DNA of 64,000 nucleotides from Parabacteroides sp. PFB2-10. GTDB taxonomy: Bacteria > Bacteroidota > Bacteroidia > Bacteroidales > Tannerellaceae. The stretch lies in the NCBI RefSeq assembly GCF_029893085.1, contig NZ_JARXWI010000007.1, positions 1-64,000 on the forward strand. Direction: 5' to 3'. The translations under genes and the position numbers were made by a program. The notes beneath the pieces were generated by a model, which did no database searches, was not told the origin of the DNA, and saw only the letters and a program-made list of their open reading frames with translations. Below, piece by piece: positions 57,405 to 64,000 of the stretch; position 1 is the stretch's first letter, and every line of letters begins with the position of its first letter.

Positions 57405-58248
57405 TTTTTTCTTTTCCTTGGTTTAACTCCCGGCTTTTCTTTTTAACCGTACTGACTAATCGATCGAATGTGCTGTCCTGAATGAGTTCATCGAAGGCTC
57501 TGAGTGCTGTCTCATAGCCGATTTGCGCCACTCTGTCAACATTCTCCAGATCAAACATTTTTACATCATCAAAGGCTTCCGTCTCGATAAGCACATCACA
57601 AAGCTTACGGTCTTCCGTCGTATTCGCCCGAAACATATAATGATAAGAACGCTCGGCGATATAGAACAGTGTCTTTTTGTATTTCTGAGGCACAAGAGGA
57701 CTGACATTAACCCCGATGAGCTTATCACATTCTTCGCGGATATTGGTCACCGGAAAATTCCGGAACAGCCCGCCATCGACATAGTGTATGCCATCGATTT
57801 CAACAGGACTGAATATAATAGGCACGCTACACGAGGCGGTCACGGCCTCTACGATGGGACCGGTTCGGAACTCATGGCTTATTCCATGATCCAGGTCCGT
57901 GGCTACCACTACCAAAGGAATAGGCAGATCTTCAAAGTTTTTAGCATGCAGATGGCGACGCAGAAATTGGGTGAGGCGGGAGTTGTCGAACAGGCCGGAC
58001 ATCGGAATCTGCATTTTGGCAAACTCGGAGAACTCTTTTCCGGAAAAAATATGTTGAATTTCCTCGGAGGAATAGCCATCCGCAAAAAGACATCCGGCTA
58101 ATGCACCCGCGCTGGTGCCTGAGATGATATCCGGTTTTACGCCACATTCTTCCAATAAGCGGAAAACACCTACATGGGCAAACCCTTTCGCTCCTCCGCC
58201 GCTAAGCGCCAATCCGATTTTGTAAGGTTTTTGTTTTTTCTTTATCAT
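57388..58248 (-). CDS. Patatin-like phospholipase
   Basis: This 286-residue protein has the patatin marks: oxyanion loop SGGGAKGFAHVG (16-27), nucleophile S46 in GTSAG, and the catalytic aspartate in DGGLF near 175. It belongs to the RssA/YchK-like group, cytoplasmic or membrane-associated, hydrolysing acyl esters. The ATG ending at 58248 is used; the longer frame to 58284 lacks similarity. It overlaps the next gene (GH13) by 17 bp. Confidence 0.87.
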   Translation of the reverse strand: MIKKKQKPYKIGLALSGGGAKGFAHVGVFRLLEECGVKPDIISGTSAGALAGCLFADGYSSEEIQHIFSGKEFSEFAKMQIPMSGLFDNSRLTQFLRRHLHAKNFEDLPIPLVVVATDLDHGISHEFRTGPIVEAVTASCSVPIIFSPVEIDGIHYVDGGLFRNFPVTNIREECDKLIGVNVSPLVPQKYKKTLFYIAERSYHYMFRANTTEDRKLCDVLIETEAFDDVKMFDLENVDRVAQIGYETALRAFDELIQDSTFDRLVSTVKKKSRELNQGKEKNESNK

Positions 58249-58483
58249 AGCCCTGTACTCAATTATTGAAACAAAGATAATCAATACATCTTAAACCTCA
58301 AAAGCGAAAGATTGTTTTCGTGGAGTCTCTTTTTTAACCCTTCTGATCCGACAACTTATCCTACCGGTTTTTGTCAAACAACCCAAGTGACAACCTTATT
58401 AGGGAAGTGTTATCTATGATGTCAACTTTTATAGTAAACAGTGACAAAAAGTGACAACCAATTTCAGGATAAGTCATTTAACT

Positions 58484-58593
58484 GGGAGAATTCTATCGTC
58501 CATGGGCATCGACAGTACTGTCGATGCCCATGGACAGAACTGTCGAAGCGCATGGACAGAACTGTCGATGCCCATCGACGATAGAATTCTCCC
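58484..58593. repeat. Long palindrome with three 22-bp-phased GACAG(T/A)ACTGTC cores (copy B)
   Basis: Outer arms 58484-58510 and 58567-58593 pair over 27 bp with one mismatch. Cores are at 58511-58522 (GACAGTACTGTC), 58533-58544 and 58555-58566 (both GACAGAACTGTC), exactly 22 bp apart. The plan and much of the sequence match copy A at 17940-18052. It lies between the divergent patatin and argR genes. Confidence 0.85.
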
Positions 58594-58677
58594 TGTGACA
58601 CGCCGAATAAGTCAGGGGAGATATCCCGGAAAAGATAGCGAATTTAACGTTCATTAAGAATGTATTTCCTGAATATA

Positions 58678-58734
58678 TGAATATTTATTCAAATATATCG
58701 CTTATATTTGCGGCTTGTTTGCATAAATATGCAA
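58678..58734 (+). promoter_or_regulatory. argR promoter with ARG-box-like operators
   Basis: TGAATATTTATTCA at 58678-58691 fits the ARG-box consensus (TnAATwwwwATTnA). A second near-palindrome, TTGCATAAATATGCAA, is at 58719-58734. Their centres are 42 bp apart, twice the usual 21-bp box spacing. A TATATTTG -7 box lies between them at 58703-58710. ArgR with arginine would therefore be expected to repress its own operon. Confidence 0.7.
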
Positions 58735-58735
58735 T

Positions 58736-59185
58736 ATGAAGAGTAAAAAAGAACGATTAGAGGCGATACGTAGTTTGGTTCAAGCGGAGAAAATAGGCAG
58801 CCAGGAAGAGTTGCTTAACCGCTTGGAAACGTTGGGGTTCACCACGACGCAGGCCACGCTATCCCGGGACATCCGGCAGTTGAACATCGTAAAACTGGCC
58901 GATGGCGAGGGGAACTATGTGTATCGTTTACCTAATTATGCCGCTTTTATGGTGCCGGTACGCGAGACCGAAAAACATCCGAATATTGAGTTTTCGGGCA
59001 ACCTGGCTGTAGTCAAGACGCGTCCGGGTTATGCGATGGGCATCGCCTCCGACATCGACCAGCATACGCCCCGGGAGATATTAGCCACCATTGCGGGCGA
59101 CGATACGATATTGATCATTCCCCGCGAAGGCGTCAGCCGGACAGAGATTATAACAGCACTTAAAGGATACGTAGATAATGATTGA
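58736..59185 (+). CDS. argR: Arginine repressor
   Basis: This 149-residue protein has the ArgR winged helix (RLEAIRSLVQAEKIGSQEELLNRLETLGFTTTQATLSRDIRQL) and the hexamerising, arginine-binding C-terminal domain (KTRPGYAMGIASDIDQHTPREILATIAGDDTILIIPRE) with the GDD arginine site. It is the first gene of the arginine operon. Its stop overlaps the next gene by 8 bp. Confidence 0.93.
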   Translation: MKSKKERLEAIRSLVQAEKIGSQEELLNRLETLGFTTTQATLSRDIRQLNIVKLADGEGNYVYRLPNYAAFMVPVRETEKHPNIEFSGNLAVVKTRPGYAMGIASDIDQHTPREILATIAGDDTILIIPREGVSRTEIITALKGYVDND

Positions 59186-59786
59186 GACTACGGTGGAAAA
59201 AGATTTGGACATAGAAGTCATGGTGGCGGACGCTTCGCACGAAGTGTACGTCGATACCATCCTGGACACCATTGAAGCGGCGGCTGCCGTACGTGGTACC
59301 GGTATTGCGAAGCGCACACACGATTATGTAGCGCAGAAAATGAGAGAAGGCAAAGCCATTATTGCTTTGGCAGGTGATGAATTTGTAGGATTCACCTATA
59401 TCGAGTCCTGGGGCAACAAACAATATGTGGCCACCTCGGGATTGATCGTCGTAGATAAATACCGTCATAAAGGGGTCGCCAAGCGCATCAAAGAGGCCTC
59501 GTTTACGCTGGCTCGCCTACGCTGGCCAAGGGCGAAGCTCTTCAGTCTGACCTCAGGCGGCGCGGTGATGAAGATGAATACCGAATTGGGTTATGCGCCG
59601 GTCACCTTTGCCGAACTGACCGACGACGAAGCCTTCTGGCGCGGATGTGAAGGGTGTGTGAACCATGATGTATTGGTACGCACCGGACGTAAGTATTGCA
59701 TCTGCACGGCTATGCTGTTCGACCCGCAAGACCCGCACCGGGCACAACGGGAGGCTCGCTCAGGCAATCCGAGAGGGCAGCAATAA
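59178..59786 (+). CDS. GNAT acyltransferase of the arginine operon
   Basis: This 202-residue protein has a GNAT fold with VSGLIVVDKYRHKGVAKRIKEASF-like acetyl-CoA loop (ATSGLIVVDKYRHKGVAKRI, near 85-104). Its C-terminal part carries four cysteines, C157-x2-C160 and C174-x-C176, which could bind zinc. Between argR and argG it is the best candidate for the first step, N-acylation of glutamate. Some Bacteroidetes use N-succinyl instead of N-acetyl intermediates, so an N-succinylglutamate synthase is possible. Confidence 0.7.
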   Translation: MIETTVEKDLDIEVMVADASHEVYVDTILDTIEAAAAVRGTGIAKRTHDYVAQKMREGKAIIALAGDEFVGFTYIESWGNKQYVATSGLIVVDKYRHKGVAKRIKEASFTLARLRWPRAKLFSLTSGGAVMKMNTELGYAPVTFAELTDDEAFWRGCEGCVNHDVLVRTGRKYCICTAMLFDPQDPHRAQREARSGNPRGQQ

Positions 59787-59873
59787 AGAAAAATGATACG
59801 AAATAATAACTAATTAAAAAAATTGCTATCTTCCCCCTCCCTTTTGGAGAGGCCGGAAGGGGCTCTAATAAAC

Positions 59874-61079
59874 ATGGAAAGAAAAAAAGTTGTTTTGGCA
59901 TTCAGTGGTGGTTTGGATACCTCCTTCTGTGCCATGTATCTGTCGAAAGACAAAGGCTATGATGTGTATACAGCGCTGGCCAACACAGGCGGTTTTACCG
60001 AAGAAGAGTGTCGCGCGATCGAAGAACGTGCCTACCAACTGGGGGCGGTTAAACACGTGACCATCAATATCGAAGAAGAATATTACAAAAAGAGTATCAA
60101 ATATATGGTCTACGGGAATGTGCTTCGCAATGGCACCTACCCTATTTCCGTTAGTTCCGAACGTATATTCCAGGCATTAGCCACGATCAACTACGCCAAA
60201 GAGATCGGCGCCGAGGCTGTGGCTCACGGTAGCACCGGAGCGGGCAACGACCAGGTGCGTTTCGACCTTACCTTCGAAGTATTGGCTCATGGCATCGAGA
60301 TCATCACGCCGACCCGCGATATGAACCTCAGCCGTGAATACGAAATCAACTATTTGAAGGAGCATGGCTACGAGGCCGACTTTGTGAAGATGGAATACTC
60401 TATCAACAAAGGCTTGTGGGGAACCAGTGTAGGAGGCAAAGAAACTTTGCATTCCAACCAGACATTGCCCGATACGGCCTATCCTTCCCAACTGGAAGCA
60501 GAAGACGAGGTGGAAGAGGACATCTTCATTGACTTCGTGAAAGGAGAGATCGTTGGGGTGAACGGTGAAATGTTCGATAGCAAGGTAGACGCGATCCGCA
60601 AAGTGGAAGAATTGGGTAGCCGCTGGGCGATCGGCCGCGATATGCATGTGGGTGATACCATTATCGGTATCAAAGGACGCGTAGGCTTCGAAGCTGCCGG
60701 TCCACTGTTGATCATCAACGCACATAAGATGCTCGAAAAGCACACATTGACCAAATGGCAACAATACTGGAAAGAGCAGTTGGGCACCTGGTATGGTATG
60801 TTCCTGCATGAGGCACAGTATCTGGAACCGGTGATGCGCGATATGGAAGCCTTCCTGGAAAACTCACAGCGCAACGTAACGGGTCGTGTGATTATCACCC
60901 TGCGTCCGTATACCTACACGCTGGTGGGCGTGGAGAGCGATCACGATCTGATGAAGAGCGATTTCGGTGTCTACGGCGAAGAGCAGAAAGCCTGGACGGC
61001 CGATGATGTAAAAGGCTTTACCCGGATATTGGGTAACCAGATGAAGATATATTATAATGTAAACAAAGAGGAGCAATGA
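59874..61079 (+). CDS. argG: Argininosuccinate synthase
   Basis: This 401-residue enzyme joins citrulline and aspartate using ATP. The PP-loop is VLAFSGGLDTS at the N-terminus, with HGSTGAGNDQVRFDLTFEVLA and EYSINKGLWGTSVGGKETLH further on. The ATG at 59874 is used; an earlier frame start at 59823 adds a sequence unlike the family. It overlaps argC by 4 bp (ATGA), indicating coupled translation. Confidence 0.95.
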   Translation: MERKKVVLAFSGGLDTSFCAMYLSKDKGYDVYTALANTGGFTEEECRAIEERAYQLGAVKHVTINIEEEYYKKSIKYMVYGNVLRNGTYPISVSSERIFQALATINYAKEIGAEAVAHGSTGAGNDQVRFDLTFEVLAHGIEIITPTRDMNLSREYEINYLKEHGYEADFVKMEYSINKGLWGTSVGGKETLHSNQTLPDTAYPSQLEAEDEVEEDIFIDFVKGEIVGVNGEMFDSKVDAIRKVEELGSRWAIGRDMHVGDTIIGIKGRVGFEAAGPLLIINAHKMLEKHTLTKWQQYWKEQLGTWYGMFLHEAQYLEPVMRDMEAFLENSQRNVTGRVIITLRPYTYTLVGVESDHDLMKSDFGVYGEEQKAWTADDVKGFTRILGNQMKIYYNVNKEEQ

Positions 61080-62044
61080 TTAAAGTTGGGATCATCGGAG
61101 GAGCCGGTTATACGGCCGGTGAATTGATACGTTTATTGATCAATCACCCCGATGCAGAGATTGTATTTGTCCATAGTACCAGTAATGCGGGGAACAAAAT
61201 CACCGAAGTACACAGTGGTTTGTTTGGCGAGACCGACATGGTGTTTACCAGTGAATTGTCATTCCATGAGGTAGACCTGTTGTTCCTCTGTTCCGCACAT
61301 GGCGATTCCCGGAAATTCATGGAGAGCCACGTGTTGCCTGAGCGTGTGAAGGTGATCGACCTGAGCATGGATTATCGCCTGAAAGCGGAAGACAATCCGT
61401 TTATCTATGGCTTGCCGGAGTTGAACCGGCGTGCGATCTGCAAATCCCAATATGTGGCTAATCCGGGATGCTTTGCGACCTGTATTCAGTTAGCCGTGTT
61501 GCCTTTGGCCAAGCACCTGATGCTGAATTCGGAATTGCATGTCAATGCCATTACCGGATCGACGGGAGCGGGAGTGAAACCCACCTCGACCTCTCATTTC
61601 AGCTGGCGCAATGATAATATCTCTATCTACAAACCTTTTGCACATCAACACCTGCATGAGATCGATCAGAGCCTGCGCCAGTTGCAGAACAGCTTCCAAA
61701 GCAAGATCAACTTCATTCCGGTGCGCGGCAACTTCTCCCGCGGAATCTTTGCTACGACCTATATCGATTGCAAAGTAAGCCTGGAAGAGCTTCGTCGCAT
61801 TTATGAAGAGTATTACGACGACCACTCGTTTACCTTCATCACCGATAAGAATCCTGATATGAAACAGGTGGTGAACACCAATAAATGCCTGATCCATCTG
61901 GAAAAACATGACGACAAATTATTGATTATCTCCATGATAGACAACCTACTGAAAGGCGCCAGCGGACAAGCCGTTCACAACATGAACCTCCTGTTCGGAT
62001 TAGAAGAAAAGGTAGGGTTGCACTTAAAACCCTCGGGATTTTAA
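61076..62044 (+). CDS. argC: N-acetyl-gamma-glutamyl-phosphate reductase
   Basis: This 322-residue enzyme reduces the acylglutamyl phosphate to the semialdehyde. The nucleotide-binding loop is IIGGAGYTAGELIRLL and the catalytic cysteine is C132 in NPGCFATC. Its natural substrate may carry N-succinyl rather than N-acetyl in this group of bacteria. It is followed, after a run of four CATAATT repeats, by argD. Confidence 0.94.
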   Translation: MIKVGIIGGAGYTAGELIRLLINHPDAEIVFVHSTSNAGNKITEVHSGLFGETDMVFTSELSFHEVDLLFLCSAHGDSRKFMESHVLPERVKVIDLSMDYRLKAEDNPFIYGLPELNRRAICKSQYVANPGCFATCIQLAVLPLAKHLMLNSELHVNAITGSTGAGVKPTSTSHFSWRNDNISIYKPFAHQHLHEIDQSLRQLQNSFQSKINFIPVRGNFSRGIFATTYIDCKVSLEELRRIYEEYYDDHSFTFITDKNPDMKQVVNTNKCLIHLEKHDDKLLIISMIDNLLKGASGQAVHNMNLLFGLEEKVGLHLKPSGF

Positions 62045-62045
62045 G

Positions 62046-62073
62046 CATAATTCATAATTCATAATTCATAATT
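62046..62073. repeat. Four tandem 7-bp CATAATT repeats
   Basis: CATAATT is repeated exactly four times in the gap between argC and argD, ending 3 bases before the argD start. Changes in copy number would alter the spacing to the start codon and the translation initiation region. Confidence 0.85.
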
Positions 62074-62076
62074 AAA

Positions 62077-63198
62077 ATGCAACTGTTCGACGTATACCCA
62101 TTATTTAATATAGAAATTGTCCGGGGGCTGGGCTGTAAGGTCTGGGACTCGGAAGGGACTGAATATCTTGATTTGTATGGAGGCCATGCGGTGATCTCCG
62201 TGGGGCATAGCCATCCGGCGTATGTGAAGGCCATTACAGATCAGGTGAATAAATTGGGATTCTATTCCAATTCAGTGATTAACAGCCTGCAACAGACCTT
62301 AGCCGATAAATTAGGCAAGGCAAGCGGATACGATGATTATTCGCTCTTTCTGATCAACTCGGGTGCGGAAGCCAATGAAAATGCCCTAAAACTGGCCTCT
62401 TTCCATAACGGCAAGAAGCGGGTCTTAGCCTTTGAACATGCTTTCCATGGGCGCACATCGGCGGCTGTACGCGTAACTGATAATCCGAAAATCATTGCTC
62501 CGGTCAACGAAGACCTGGCGGTTTCCTATCTGCCGTTGAACGATAGTGTGGCTGTCGAGCAGGAATTACTGAAGGGCGACGTGTCGTCGGTGATTATTGA
62601 AGGGATCCAGGGCGTAGGAGGTATTCAATTGCCGACAGATGAGTTTATGCGTGAACTGCGTGCTTTATGTACCAAATACAATGCCTGCCTGATCCTCGAT
62701 GAGATACAGTCGGGTTATGGCCGTTGCGGAAAGTTCTTTGCGCATCAATATGCCGGCATTCGTCCGGATCTGATTACGGTGGCCAAAGGGATCGGGAATG
62801 GATTTCCGGTGAGCGGTTTACTGATCAGTCCGATGTTCAAGCCGGTATATGGCATGCTGGGCACCACCTTTGGCGGGAACCATCTGGCCTGTGCGGCGGC
62901 TATCTCGGTATTGGATATTTTCGAAGAGGAAAACCTGATTGAAAATGCGGCCAAAGTGGGCGAATACCTAATGGAAGAGCTATTGCAACTCCCCGGCATC
63001 AAAGAGGTGCGCGGACGGGGATTGATGATCGGTATTGAGTTTGAAGAGTCAATCAAAGAGGTGCGTTCACGCCTGTTATTCGAAGAAAAAGTATTTACCG
63101 GTGTCGCCGGCACCAACACCATACGCTTGCTCCCTCCCCTCTGCCTGACAATGGAAGAGGCGGAAACGTTCTTGAAGAAGTTCAGGAAGTTGGTATAA
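62077..63198 (+). CDS. argD: Acyl-ornithine aminotransferase
   Basis: This 373-residue PLP enzyme aminates the acylglutamate semialdehyde. The PLP lysine is K237 in TVAKGIGNG, with NSGAEANENALKLA and LDEIQSGYGRCGKFF as other class III aminotransferase signatures. In Bacteroidetes it may act on N-succinyl substrates. It is the last gene of the operon seen here. Confidence 0.92.
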   Translation: MQLFDVYPLFNIEIVRGLGCKVWDSEGTEYLDLYGGHAVISVGHSHPAYVKAITDQVNKLGFYSNSVINSLQQTLADKLGKASGYDDYSLFLINSGAEANENALKLASFHNGKKRVLAFEHAFHGRTSAAVRVTDNPKIIAPVNEDLAVSYLPLNDSVAVEQELLKGDVSSVIIEGIQGVGGIQLPTDEFMRELRALCTKYNACLILDEIQSGYGRCGKFFAHQYAGIRPDLITVAKGIGNGFPVSGLLISPMFKPVYGMLGTTFGGNHLACAAAISVLDIFEEENLIENAAKVGEYLMEELLQLPGIKEVRGRGLMIGIEFEESIKEVRSRLLFEEKVFTGVAGTNTIRLLPPLCLTMEEAETFLKKFRKLV

Positions 63199-63202
63199 TA
63201 TA

Positions 63203-63317
63203 GAGAAGTCAGGGAAGTTAAAGAAGTCAGAGAAGCAAGAAGTCACAATTTCATCCTTCTCTGACTTCTTACTTCTTTGACTTCTTACTTCTCTGACTTC
63301 TTTAACTTCTCTGACTT
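63203..63317. repeat. Long inverted repeat made of GAAGTCA-type units
   Basis: Left arm 63203-63235 and right arm 63288-63317 pair almost perfectly (core GAAGTTAAAGAAGTCAGAGAAG). The interior has further CTTCTCTGACTTCTTA-type units, so the tract is a low-complexity purine/pyrimidine repeat. It lies between the convergent argD and TPR genes and probably works as a terminator for both. Confidence 0.75.
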
Positions 63318-63318
63318 T

Positions 63319-64000
63319 TTACTTCTCTTCCACCAATAATTCTTTCAGCTTTTGCTGATCATAGCCCAGTTCGATGGCTTTGGTGAAATCGACCATGGCG
63401 GCTTCCTTTTCATACTGACCCAGTTTCGCTTTTCCACGGAGTACATGCAGGAAGGCGGAGGGTTGAGTTTCGATAAATAGCTTATTGATATCCGCCAAGG
63501 CACGGGCATATTTCCCCATTTGAATATAAAGGTCTGCCCGACCTTCATAGAGACTCCAGTCGCGTGGTGCTTTTTCGATCAGGTAATTATAGATTCGCTC
63601 ACTATCGTCATAATTGCCCCGCATCTTTTCCAGGAGGGCATACCCCACACGTCCACGTATCGTCTTGTCATTGATCTCCAATATACGCTCGAAATCATCT
63701 TCGGCAGCCAGGTAGTTGCCCTCTTCCAGGTAAAGCAAACCGCGGAAATAATGCGCCTCTTCATTCAACGGTTGCAGTTCGAGAAGCACCGTATAGTCAC
63801 CAATTGCCAGTTCTTTCTGCCCCAGATCCACATAGAGGCTGGCACGGTTTTCAAGCAAACCTACATTGTTCGGCACACGTGCCAACGCCGCCGTATACGA
63901 ATGGAGGGCTGCTTCCGGTTTGCCTTGCATGCGCTGCACGGTTCCCAGATTGGTCAATAAAGCAAAGTTCCCCGGATTGGCCGGTTCCTCTTTCAACGCA
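63319..64000 (-). CDS. TPR-repeat protein (partial, runs off the window)
   Basis: At least 225 residues of a tetratricopeptide repeat protein are visible. Repeats of ~34 residues begin at NFALLTNLGTVQRMQGKPEAALHSYTAALARVP, then VGLLENRASLYVDLGQKELAIGDYTVLLEL, EEAHYFRGLLYLEEGNYLAAEDDFERIL, and further on to the stop. The N-terminus is outside the window. TPR proteins mediate protein contacts; no more can be said. Confidence 0.85.
   Translation of the reverse strand, partial: ALKEEPANPGNFALLTNLGTVQRMQGKPEAALHSYTAALARVPNNVGLLENRASLYVDLGQKELAIGDYTVLLELQPLNEEAHYFRGLLYLEEGNYLAAEDDFERILEINDKTIRGRVGYALLEKMRGNYDDSERIYNYLIEKAPRDWSLYEGRADLYIQMGKYARALADINKLFIETQPSAFLHVLRGKAKLGQYEKEAAMVDFTKAIELGYDQQKLKELLVEEK

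Noticed and set aside
60177-60809. Minus-strand frame of 210 codons inside argG
   Set aside because: It is antisense to argG and has no domain or promoter support.
63203-63317. Repeat tract considered as a CRISPR or tandem gene repeat
   Set aside because: The units are 7-16 bp and imperfect with no regular spacers; it is a low-complexity inverted repeat.

Overview
The window looks like Bacteroidales chromosome, most probably Parabacteroides or a close relative. The grounds are promoters of the Bacteroidetes type (a TAnnTTTG box, once with TTTG exactly 19 nt upstream), families such as DUF3836, DUF4251, DUF3873, PorT-like barrels and 6-bladed-propeller lipoproteins, a split mutA/mutB methylmalonyl-CoA mutase with meaB, and an argR-GNAT-argG-argC-argD operon. 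The genus is inferred, not proven.

Positions 1 to about 15,000 are one end of an AT-rich mobile island. From the left: the end of an IS21-like element, a remnant of an IS256-family transposase, an intact IS110-family element, and an 11-gene arsenic operon (arsR, arsN-like GNAT, acr3, HMA-CDF transporter, arsF, arsG, arsE, arsP-like permease, arsC, arsM, cupin; 1763-8937). Facing it on the minus strand are accessory genes typical of Bacteroidetes conjugative or mobilizable elements (DUF3873, several unknowns, a lipoprotein, RhuM-like, ORF6N) and a tyrosine integrase. The island stops next to a tRNA-Ser(UGA) gene, the likely integration site. The operon appears to handle inorganic arsenic (ArsC plus Acr3), methylate it (ArsM), and deal with organoarsenicals (ArsEFG, ArsP, ArsN).

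From 15,080 on the DNA is ordinary chromosome: secreted thioredoxin; a BtuB-like TonB receptor; rsmI and an envelope lipoprotein; a YjjG-like HAD phosphatase; a membrane AraC regulator; meaB; two DUF1573 proteins; a BlaI/M56-peptidase/propeller operon; a large sensor kinase; dapA; ligA; DUF4251; a regulator-like protein; a DUF2975/XRE pair; DUF3836; a CE15 esterase; ppk1; pgi; gpsA; lysS; mutA-mutB; a second membrane AraC; a stand-alone CARF nuclease resembling Card1/Can2 (52,659-53,780); a PorT-like barrel; prs; a cytoplasmic GH13 enzyme with a patatin; the arg operon; and a partial TPR gene. MutAB and MeaB together imply B12-dependent methylmalonyl-CoA metabolism (succinate to propionate).

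The least explained material is intergenic. Two ~110-bp palindromes (17,940-18,052 and 58,484-58,593), 40 kb apart, each carry three GACAG(T/A)ACTGTC cores at an exact 22-bp period. An unrelated sequence at 25,509-25,574 also has three palindromic 22-bp units. A third family (35,104-35,205 and 46,936-47,039) and a MITE-like inverted repeat (46,590-46,784) are also present. No rRNA, CRISPR array or cas gene was seen.
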